In this document: positions 51,902 to 59,558 of the stretch, piece after piece
How positions within the stretch are numbered: position 1 is the stretch's first letter
How the letters are laid out: every line of letters begins with the position of its first letter
Origin: JBBBNV01 sp037137075
GTDB taxonomy: Bacteria > Bacillota > Bacilli > Paenibacillales > NBRC-103111
Length of the DNA: 64,000 nt
Assembly: GCF_037137075.1 (NCBI RefSeq)
Contig: NZ_JBBBNV010000024.1
Coordinates: 1-64,000, forward strand
Direction of reading: 5' to 3'
Position numbers and translations under genes: made by a program
The notes under the pieces: generated by a model
What the model saw: only the letters and a program-made list of their open reading frames with translations
The model's database searches: none
What the model was told of the DNA's origin: nothing

Positions 51902-52822
51902 GTGACGTCGAACCTACATCACGTGATTCAATGTTTCCAAAGACCAATGGCGATCATCCGCAGCGGCGACAACGGCCCGGTCATCGAAGCCGTAAACGAT
52001 AAACTAATCGGTTTGCTCGGGTATACGGAGAAAGAGCTGCTGAACATGAACCCCCTGCAGCTAATCGATAAGAAATTCATGGGCGTTCTGCATGTGAAGC
52101 AAGCCCGATTAATGAAAGACAAGCATTTGCGCAGTGAAGTCATTCTTATCAACAAATTAAAGCAGCCGATGAACCTGCTCCTCGAAATCGACCTACTCTC
52201 CTGTACCGGGGAACCGGACACATATGCCGTTTCCATCGATGACATCCGGCCGCTTAAATGGATTCATGCCCAAATCAACCAGAACAATGTCCGGGCCGCC
52301 GGCATTATAAATGCCGACCTGATAATCGATATGTACAACAGCTACTACGATCCTATCGCAGAGGATGATGCCTACTTCGAGGATCTTTCCATTCTTCAAC
52401 TGGTGCCTGCCGAAATTCACGGACATCTCCAAGAAAAAATGGAAGAAATCAAACGGCTCAAGCAGTCCATGGATATGACCGTCAAAACCATCCCCTTGAG
52501 CAACATGGTGGAGCTGGAGGTTACGCTGCGATCCTGTCCTTTCTTTGACGGCTGGGGACGGCTCATCAACTGTGCCTTTATTATTTTCGATCTCAAGCAG
52601 TCCAATGAAACAGCGACTGAGCCAGCCATCAAGCTTAAAATTATTATGGCTCAACGCAGCATATCCGCACAAACACTGGCAGAAGCAACCGGAATTTCCC
52701 TTCAAACCATTTCCAAGCTGCGCAACGGAAAAATCAAACGACCGCAGCGTCTCACCGCGGAGCTAATCGCCTCGGAGCTGGGTGTACAGGTTACTGATAT
52801 TTGGGAAAAAAACGGGAAATAA
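51902..52822 (+). CDS. PAS-domain regulator with C-terminal Cro/C1-type HTH
   Basis: The 306-residue cytosolic protein has an N-terminal PAS-like sensor (AVNDKLIGLLGYTEKELLNM, DIRPLKWIHAQ) and a middle region that may be a second, degenerate PAS. The C-terminal helix-turn-helix is ISAQTLAEATGISLQTISKLRNGKI. Such proteins are likely one-component regulators sensing a small ligand or redox state. The start is GTG with AAGGAG upstream. The GGDEF-EAL gene follows on the same strand 151 bases later, and the phage-tail-like operon ends beyond it, so both are candidate targets. Confidence 0.82.
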   Translation: MTSNLHHVIQCFQRPMAIIRSGDNGPVIEAVNDKLIGLLGYTEKELLNMNPLQLIDKKFMGVLHVKQARLMKDKHLRSEVILINKLKQPMNLLLEIDLLSCTGEPDTYAVSIDDIRPLKWIHAQINQNNVRAAGIINADLIIDMYNSYYDPIAEDDAYFEDLSILQLVPAEIHGHLQEKMEEIKRLKQSMDMTVKTIPLSNMVELEVTLRSCPFFDGWGRLINCAFIIFDLKQSNETATEPAIKLKIIMAQRSISAQTLAEATGISLQTISKLRNGKIKRPQRLTAELIASELGVQVTDIWEKNGK

Positions 52823-52934
52823 ATCATAGGCCTCTTGGAATAGCATGGTAAGCATGGCCTAACGGACAACAACTATAAGCCCGGTCTGCTTGGCCCCGTC
52901 AGGCTGCCGGCTTTCTCAAGAACACGTTATCATT

Positions 52935-52948
52935 TGAAAACGGTTTAC
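52935..52948. promoter_or_regulatory. cre-like site upstream of the GGDEF-EAL gene
   Basis: TGAAAACGGTTTAC shares its first eight bases and its last TAC with the site at 51861-51874 and agrees with the cre consensus at 12 of 14 positions. The function is unproven. Confidence 0.3.
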
Positions 52949-52973
52949 TAATTTAAAGGAGATTATATAACGA

Positions 52974-55496
52974 ATGAAGAGTCCGTTTTACCCCGGAGTC
53001 TTAGTCATGAACCGATTAGACTACCTGAAGAAATTCATGCTCTTCGGTGTGCTGTTTCTCCTGTCAGCCGGAGTCCTCGGCTTTATTCTTTTTGATGAAA
53101 TCATGGAGGAAATCGACCATGCCGAAAAAAAGCTCATCGGGCTCAAATACAACGGTGCCGTTCGAGAATCGCTTGAGCTGCTTCAGGAGCACCGCGACAT
53201 CATCTACACCTCTTTGAATGGAAGCGGCGGGGCTCAAGAACCGTTCGACAAGAACGAAGCTGAAATCGGACAAGCCTTTATCAAGCTGGAACAGCTGCAG
53301 ATCCAGTATGACGGGCTGCTCCAAACCTCAACTGAATGGAACCAAATCAAAACGGATTGGAGCCGGCTGCTGCAAAATGGACAAGCACTGACAGCGATGC
53401 AAAATTATGATCTGCACACCCAAATCATCGCCAATCTGCTGAAGTTAAAGATGAACGTTACCGAGCAGGCCGGATTAAAGCTTGGCCCTGGGCAGGATAG
53501 CTACCAGCTCATCGATTTCATGATACACAAATTGCCTCCTTTGATTGAGAGCACCAGCCGAACCAGACGGCTGGGAGCTGAAATGGCAGCAAAAAATGAC
53601 CTCTCCTTGGATCAAAAAAATGAACTTATTTTATTATCCGGCAGTATTCAAGCCCAAATGGACAGTGTAAAAACCGTATTCGACGGGCTAACAGACCCCA
53701 GCCTGCAAGACGGGCTCTACCCTTCAGCCAACCACTATCTCGTGTCAACACAAGCCTTATTACATGCTTTGAACGGGTCCATTTTACAGACCGAGCCAGG
53801 CATCACCATTGCACCCGCCGATTTCAACCGCATGGCTGCACAGGCTATTCATTCCGCCTATACGCTTTACGATGCGCAGGAATCCTCCTTACAGCAAATG
53901 CTTCAGGAACGCATCGATTCACTTCAGCAGCAGCTGCTGGTCGGGGCAGGAACGGCCTTGGCTATATTTGTCACCCTGTGCTATCTGATTGGATCGCTGT
54001 ATGAATCGATGTGGCGGGCCGTGCAGCATTTAAAACGAGCCGCTGCCCAAATCTCAAACGGGGACTTGCTGGTGCAAATTGACGTTGGAACCCGAGATGA
54101 GCTCCATGAGGTCGGTGAAGCCTTTAATACGATGGTCACCGGCTTCAGGCAGATGATGTCCGAGAGACAGCAATATGAAGAAAAAATAAAATACCATGCC
54201 TTTTACGATGCGCTGACAGGCTTGCCTAACCGGGTATTGTTTAACGACCGCCTGCAGCAGGCCTTGGAACGAGCCAAGCGGGACAGCCAAATTTTGGCGG
54301 TTCTGTTTCTAGATTTGGACCGCTTCAAGTTCATTAATGATACGATGGGACATGAAGCCGGAGACGAGCTTTTACAGCAGATTTCGGGCAGATTGAAGAG
54401 CTGTCTCCGTGCCGAGGATACCGTATCCCGGCTTGGCGGAGACGAGTTTCTGATTATTTTACCCCGCATCCGCAGCAGTGATGACGCGCGTAAGGTGGCC
54501 GAAACGATTCTGCGCAATTTGAGTCTTCCGCTAATCGTCGCCTCCACCGAGCTTGTCATGACAGGAAGCGTCGGCATCAGCTTGTTTCCGGTTGACGGGG
54601 ATAACAGCATCACACTGATGAAGCATGCGGATACAGCCATGTATGCAGCCAAGAACAGCGGAAAAAACGGCTTTCAATTTTACAATGCCGAGATGAATAC
54701 CCGGACCGAAGAGCGGCTGAAGCTGGAAATGGCGCTGCGAAAAGCATTAGATCGCGGGGAGTTCACCCTGCTCTATCAACCCCGCTATCATCTGCAGCAG
54801 GGCCGTGTCTCCGGAATGGAGGCGCTTGTGCGCTGGCAGCACGCCGATCTGGGGCTTGTTCCCCCGTCCGACTTCATTCCGCTCGCTGAAGAATGCGGTC
54901 TAATCGTGCCTCTCGGAGAATGGGTGCTGCGAACCGCCTGCTTGCAGAACAAAGCCTGGCAGGCGTCAGGGCTTCCGCCTGTCCGTGTTTCCGTCAATAT
55001 TTCACTCGCTCAGTTCCGCCGTGAGGAGTTCGTTACAGTCGTTCAGCAGGCGCTGGAAGCCGCCGATTTAGATCCATCCTGGCTGGAGCTGGAGCTGACG
55101 GAAAGCATCGTCATGAACAATGCGGAAATGGCCAGAAACAAGCTGGAGCAGCTGCGAAAGCTGGGTCTCCACATCTCGCTGGATGACTTCGGCACAGGCT
55201 TTTCCTCACTGAGCTATTTGAAGTATTTCCCGCTGGATACGCTCAAAATCGATCGTTCCTTTATTAAAGATACACCATTTGCTGCCAAGGATACCGCCAT
55301 TACCAAAACCATCATTTCCCTGGGGCGCCGATTAAATCTGAATATTGTAGCGGAGGGCGTAGAAACCGAGGAGCAGCTGGCATTTTTAGTTTCCCGCAGA
55401 TGCAACGAGGTACAGGGCTATCTGATCAGCAAGCCGCTGTCTGTGCCCGCAGCCACCGATTTGCTCCAGCATCCGCAAGCGTTCAGAACCATCTGA
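52974..55496 (+). CDS. membrane GGDEF-EAL protein (cyclic-di-GMP turnover)
   Basis: The 840-residue protein has one membrane helix at about residues 21-41 and a large extracytoplasmic helical region (about 42-318). A second helix (about 320-345), a HAMP linker, and GGDEF and EAL domains follow. The cyclase site is intact (RLGGDEF near 486) and so is the phosphodiesterase site (EALVRWQH near 614, with ELTESIVM and LDDFGTGFSSLSYLK). Either activity is therefore possible. An ATG at 53007 with closer GGAG spacing is an alternative start. It faces the phage-tail-like operon tail to tail. Confidence 0.92.
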   Translation: MKSPFYPGVLVMNRLDYLKKFMLFGVLFLLSAGVLGFILFDEIMEEIDHAEKKLIGLKYNGAVRESLELLQEHRDIIYTSLNGSGGAQEPFDKNEAEIGQAFIKLEQLQIQYDGLLQTSTEWNQIKTDWSRLLQNGQALTAMQNYDLHTQIIANLLKLKMNVTEQAGLKLGPGQDSYQLIDFMIHKLPPLIESTSRTRRLGAEMAAKNDLSLDQKNELILLSGSIQAQMDSVKTVFDGLTDPSLQDGLYPSANHYLVSTQALLHALNGSILQTEPGITIAPADFNRMAAQAIHSAYTLYDAQESSLQQMLQERIDSLQQQLLVGAGTALAIFVTLCYLIGSLYESMWRAVQHLKRAAAQISNGDLLVQIDVGTRDELHEVGEAFNTMVTGFRQMMSERQQYEEKIKYHAFYDALTGLPNRVLFNDRLQQALERAKRDSQILAVLFLDLDRFKFINDTMGHEAGDELLQQISGRLKSCLRAEDTVSRLGGDEFLIILPRIRSSDDARKVAETILRNLSLPLIVASTELVMTGSVGISLFPVDGDNSITLMKHADTAMYAAKNSGKNGFQFYNAEMNTRTEERLKLEMALRKALDRGEFTLLYQPRYHLQQGRVSGMEALVRWQHADLGLVPPSDFIPLAEECGLIVPLGEWVLRTACLQNKAWQASGLPPVRVSVNISLAQFRREEFVTVVQQALEAADLDPSWLELELTESIVMNNAEMARNKLEQLRKLGLHISLDDFGTGFSSLSYLKYFPLDTLKIDRSFIKDTPFAAKDTAITKTIISLGRRLNLNIVAEGVETEEQLAFLVSRRCNEVQGYLISKPLSVPAATDLLQHPQAFRTI

Positions 55497-55503
55497 GGCG
55501 TTT

Positions 55504-55531
55504 TTCTGTGCAGGCTTTTCTGTGCAGGCTT
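55504..55531 (+). repeat. 14-base perfect tandem repeat
   Basis: TTCTGTGCAGGCTT occurs twice in direct succession eight bases after the GGDEF-EAL stop. It looks like a recent slippage duplication. Confidence 0.7.
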
Positions 55532-55544
55532 CATAAACCCAATA

Positions 55545-55583
55545 TTAAAAACGGCATGCTTCCTTTTCAGGAATTCATGCCGT
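55545..55583 (-). terminator. terminator of the phage-tail-like operon
   Basis: On the minus strand CGGCATG and CATGCCG with an inner CCT/AGG pair form a stem followed by TTTTTAATATT. It lies 75 bases after the last gene of the operon. Confidence 0.8.
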
Positions 55584-55658
55584 CTCTCTTTTCCGGCTCA
55601 CTTTCCGGGGTCAGTCGTTTGTAGAAGGCCGCTTATTCGTTCAGCTGCTGCTGCTTCG

Positions 55659-57338
55659 CTACAGCTCGTCCTTCGCTGCCGCCGCTTCACGGTTCGTTGC
55701 TCCGCTGACTGAAGAAGCTTGTCCTGCCTGCTGGCCTCCTGCCGCTTCACTCGGCCTGACCGCCCACCAGCGCAGCCGCAGCGAGGTTAATTCCGTCGTC
55801 TGCTTCAGCTTCACGCCGATGCGGAAGGTTCCCCGGTTCGGATAAACGACGGTGCCAATCGATACCGCGGGCAGTCCCGGATCATATTCACTGCCGGCAA
55901 AAACATCCTCATCCCCGTAGTACACGCTGCCATGACGCGCAGACAGCTCCGAGATCGGGTCCGCTCCCGCATCCTCCATGCCTACGGTCAGCAGCACCTG
56001 CCCGTCTCCAAGACCGTGGGCAATCTCCGCGCTAAAGAAGCTCTTTTCCATCTTGGCAAAAGAAATGAGGCCCGGCTTAGGCGGCGACTGAATCGGCAGC
56101 TCCACCACGCCAGTCCGCACGTCCTCACTCGTGGACCTCGGCTCCGGCAGACCCAGCGTAAAGTCGAATTTGTGCTGCTCCGGATCGTAGGCCACCGAGA
56201 GCTGAGGCTTCTCATCGGATTCCAGCAGCCTGGCTGCAGCGTCTGCGGCAAACGGCAGGCTGCTGCCGGTGCCCTCCTTCTGGAGCAGCAGCCGCTGCAG
56301 CAGCGGATTGTTCACAATACGCTCTCCAAACGGCAGGCAGTCCACCTGCTCGATCATATAGGTGGGTCCCATTTGCAGCAAACTGATTCTGGCCAAGTAT
56401 ACGCAAGGCTCGCTGCCGGAGTCAATGGATTGATCAAGCGTGCGCTGGAAATACGCTCCGACCAGACGCTCCTGAACGGATTCTTCGACAATCTCCACCT
56501 TGCTTGCAAAGTTCGGGCTGACGGCAATTTCCCGATCCCCCAGCTGCAGCCTGATCGTTCCTGTTTTGGCCCGGAAATAAGCCCCCTGCGCTGTGTTCCG
56601 AACCACGTGGACCGGGTAGGTTTGAACGAATTCGCTTGACCGGCTGTCGCCCGGCTCAACAAACCGCAGTATGCCTTCGCCATCCTTGCTCACCAGCTGC
56701 AGCGCATCGGATTCCGGTTCGTATTCAAAGGTGATCACCGGAGTCTGAATTGTTTTTTCCACCTTCAGGGTCAGATGAAAGGTTTCTCCCGGCCGGACAA
56801 AACGGGGCACGGTCTGCAAAATCCGGACATGATCGTCCTGGTAAACAACAGCCGTGTGCTCCAGCAGCTCATTCCATTCGAACGAGGATGGATCGGGTGC
56901 TTCCTCCCGGACAAACAGCCGGTAGCCTTCAGCCAGCCGGTTGTATTCACTGACCTCCTCCGAACGAACGGAGCGGCCGGCTACGGAATGAACCGGCTCC
57001 TTCCCCTTTTCATCATAGGCGATACACAGATAAACGTTTTTAGCGTAATCGTTATTAGTGAAGCCTTCGACCATGGACAGCTTCAGAGTAATTGGCGAAG
57101 CGACCACAATTTCACGGCCCAAACCGTCCAGCGCAAGTCCCATTTCCACCGTAACGGTCTTGTCGTTGACCCGGACCACCTGCAATCCGGCAAGCACACC
57201 GCTGCCATACAGCACACGGTTCAACAGCCGCCGCTTATCATTAAAATACTTTTGCTCCGACTCGAAATCGCGCACGGTCAGCAGCTTGCCGTAAAAATAC
57301 CGATTGCGCTCGAACGGGAACACCCTAGATTTTTTCAT
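55659..57338 (-). CDS. conserved protein at the end of the baseplate operon
   Basis: The 559-residue protein has no signal peptide or membrane helix. The first 110 residues (RYFYGKLLTVRDFESEQ, KRRLLNRVLYGSGVLAGLQV) are of a type I recall from proteins encoded beside phage-tail-like or contractile-injection genes in several phyla. The rest is beta-rich with long acidic stretches and ends in a short Gln/Ala/Ser tail. It may be a tail-fibre-like, collar or baseplate accessory protein; this is inferred from location. The ATG at 57338 has GAGGA nine bases upstream and lies 25 bases after the tail-protein-I gene. Confidence 0.7.
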   Translation of the reverse strand: MKKSRVFPFERNRYFYGKLLTVRDFESEQKYFNDKRRLLNRVLYGSGVLAGLQVVRVNDKTVTVEMGLALDGLGREIVVASPITLKLSMVEGFTNNDYAKNVYLCIAYDEKGKEPVHSVAGRSVRSEEVSEYNRLAEGYRLFVREEAPDPSSFEWNELLEHTAVVYQDDHVRILQTVPRFVRPGETFHLTLKVEKTIQTPVITFEYEPESDALQLVSKDGEGILRFVEPGDSRSSEFVQTYPVHVVRNTAQGAYFRAKTGTIRLQLGDREIAVSPNFASKVEIVEESVQERLVGAYFQRTLDQSIDSGSEPCVYLARISLLQMGPTYMIEQVDCLPFGERIVNNPLLQRLLLQKEGTGSSLPFAADAAARLLESDEKPQLSVAYDPEQHKFDFTLGLPEPRSTSEDVRTGVVELPIQSPPKPGLISFAKMEKSFFSAEIAHGLGDGQVLLTVGMEDAGADPISELSARHGSVYYGDEDVFAGSEYDPGLPAVSIGTVVYPNRGTFRIGVKLKQTTELTSLRLRWWAVRPSEAAGGQQAGQASSVSGATNREAAAAKDEL

Positions 57339-57363
57339 CACGCCACATCCTCTTTCCTCGGAA

Positions 57364-59520
57364 TTATTCCAGCTCGGCATCGAGCTCCAGCCTCGTATGT
57401 AAATCCATGCGATTCTCCTGCTCTATATCGATTAGGACGGTGTTGAACGGCATGGAGGCTCCCTCATCCAAATAAAGCAGCGTTGGCTCTGACAAGACGG
57501 TGTTCATTTCCAAATACGTATGCATGTCCATATACATGCGCGGCTGCAGGACCACCAGCTTGCCTTCCGTGAAGGCCGGCTTCTGTTCATGAATCAGATT
57601 TTGCAGAATATACCGCTGCTTTTCCGTAGCCCCGTGCTCCGACTTGACCACTACGCAAAACGTGTACGGATGATCCCCGTACAGCCCCTTGGCCACCTCG
57701 GCAAACTCCGGCTTTTCGAGCAGCGATCGGACCTGGAAATGTTCAATGATAAGCGGTTTTTCGCCTGTATAAATAGCAATCATCCGCTCCAGCGCCTCCC
57801 GGCTGCCTCTCAGCCGGAACAAATAAGGCGCTTCCCGGATAAAACGGCGCAGCTGCGCCTCATTCAAATGCTCCTCCTGCGCCAGCCCCAGCCAGGAGGC
57901 CAGCCACTTCAAATAGGGGCCTGCAGCCGCAGCCGCATCCGCATCCAAAAAACGGGACAGTCCGGCAATCTGCTCGTCCGTATTCTCCAAAAAGGTAGCG
58001 TACAGAGACAAATACCGTTCGAGAAACGACTGGCTCGCCGGGTCCTGCTGATACACTGCGGGCAAGTACGACAAGTAGGACATCCGCGGGAAAACAACCC
58101 TCATCCGGCGAAGCAGCGGTGTCTGGCTTTGACTGCCCCAAAACTCGATCCGCAGCCATAAATACCGGCCTTTGGCCGCAAACAGAAGCGCATCCTGGGG
58201 ATTCACCACCGGCTCCGACCAAAGATGGTTCAGGCTTTCAAGCTTTTCCGCAAGCAGTATATCGTCCCGGCGCACATAATCATCCAGATTCACATACATG
58301 CCATCCAGCAGCACTTCCCGGCGGTCCGAAGCGTAATACGAAATACGAAGCTGCGATTCTTCCGAATTTGCCGCATCCACCACAATTTTGTGCCACTGCG
58401 TTTCACTGACCGTACTATCAAGCGCCCGCGTAAAATAAAACCCTTGATAACGGCCCGTCTCCTCCAGCTGCCGGGTCCGTGGGCGGCGTTCCAGCATGTT
58501 GGCCGCCTGTTCCTCGCTGTCCCAAACGATAAGCCGGCCGGTTCGATCAAAGCGCAGCTTGGCGGCACAGCCCCGGAACGCGGTCAACGTTTCAAGCAGC
58601 TGTCCGTCATGGGCAAACATGCGGATAAAGCGCACGTCATCGTTATGGGAAGCCGTATGCGCCCCGCTGCCCAAATACAGGCGGCCGGCTTGATCAAGCG
58701 CAGCACTTCCGAAGCGCTCAGCCGGGAACGCCTCCAGCGGCTTGTCAAGACTTGCAAATGATTGCCCTTGCCACAGCCACAGCTGCTGGCTCAAGCTATC
58801 GAGAACAACGACTCGTTCCGCTGCAGCAGCAAGCGAGAAGCGGCGGGACAAATGATGAAAGAGGCCCGCTTCAGTAGGGGCTGTCCCGGCCTCCGGCGGC
58901 AGCGCCGTCTCCCGCAGCACCTCACCGGACAAGGCCAGCTCCAGCAGCAGGAGCGGCTCAGATGGGCTTTCAAAGGAAGGTCCCCCGGATGCGACAAGAG
59001 CGGAGCCGGAACGCTGGGCCTGCTTTGGCTCACACAGCACATACAAATGCTCCTTCTCTGTATTGACCGCCATGGCAAGCGGAACCAGCCTTTCGCCCTG
59101 ATCCAGACTCGTTCTCGTCCAAATCGCTTGTCCGCTGGAGGCGGAATACGCTCCAAGCGGGTACTCTGCCTCTGGAGAGCTGTCGGCCACCAGCAGCATA
59201 TCGCCAAAGGCTTCCAGGCCTGCATGGGCGGTAAACATCCCATGATGAGGCGAGATGACACGCTCCAAGTGGCGGCTCTCCCCGTCCAGAGACCAGACGG
59301 AAGCAAGATTGTCCAGCAAATACAGGCGGCCCCCGCTTCCGGCGGCGATATCTCCGATTTCCGGCAAGCCTTCAAACGGGTTGAACCGGTTGGTGAGCAG
59401 CAGACTATAACGGCGGGACTGCTCCAAAGACAGCCCGTCATCACTCATGCGGACGTTGAAGGCCGCGCCTTTTTTCCAATCGGACGGCTTATTTAAGGAA
59501 AAAAACTGAAACGGTTCCAC
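57364..59520 (-). CDS. tail-protein-I-like baseplate protein with N-terminal beta-propeller-like region
   Basis: The 718-residue protein is a fusion. The first 330 residues contain repeated strand motifs such as GSGGRLYLLDN, ERVVVLDSLSQQLWLW, DQAGRLYLGSG and DRTGRLIVWD, like a beta-propeller. A beta-sandwich-like part follows. From about 480 comes the tail-protein-I type domain (YLPAVYQQDPASQSFLERYL, YLKWLASWLGLAQEE, YLFRLRGSREALERMI). This domain is the gpI/Afp12-like wedge of contractile tails. The start is GTG with AAGGAGGA seven bases upstream. It is 38 bases from the preceding baseplate gene. Confidence 0.82.
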   Translation of the reverse strand: MEPFQFFSLNKPSDWKKGAAFNVRMSDDGLSLEQSRRYSLLLTNRFNPFEGLPEIGDIAAGSGGRLYLLDNLASVWSLDGESRHLERVISPHHGMFTAHAGLEAFGDMLLVADSSPEAEYPLGAYSASSGQAIWTRTSLDQGERLVPLAMAVNTEKEHLYVLCEPKQAQRSGSALVASGGPSFESPSEPLLLLELALSGEVLRETALPPEAGTAPTEAGLFHHLSRRFSLAAAAERVVVLDSLSQQLWLWQGQSFASLDKPLEAFPAERFGSAALDQAGRLYLGSGAHTASHNDDVRFIRMFAHDGQLLETLTAFRGCAAKLRFDRTGRLIVWDSEEQAANMLERRPRTRQLEETGRYQGFYFTRALDSTVSETQWHKIVVDAANSEESQLRISYYASDRREVLLDGMYVNLDDYVRRDDILLAEKLESLNHLWSEPVVNPQDALLFAAKGRYLWLRIEFWGSQSQTPLLRRMRVVFPRMSYLSYLPAVYQQDPASQSFLERYLSLYATFLENTDEQIAGLSRFLDADAAAAAGPYLKWLASWLGLAQEEHLNEAQLRRFIREAPYLFRLRGSREALERMIAIYTGEKPLIIEHFQVRSLLEKPEFAEVAKGLYGDHPYTFCVVVKSEHGATEKQRYILQNLIHEQKPAFTEGKLVVLQPRMYMDMHTYLEMNTVLSEPTLLYLDEGASMPFNTVLIDIEQENRMDLHTRLELDAELE

Positions 59521-59558
59521 ACACGGCTCCTCCTTTCCAAGCCTCAGTCACCGGAAGG

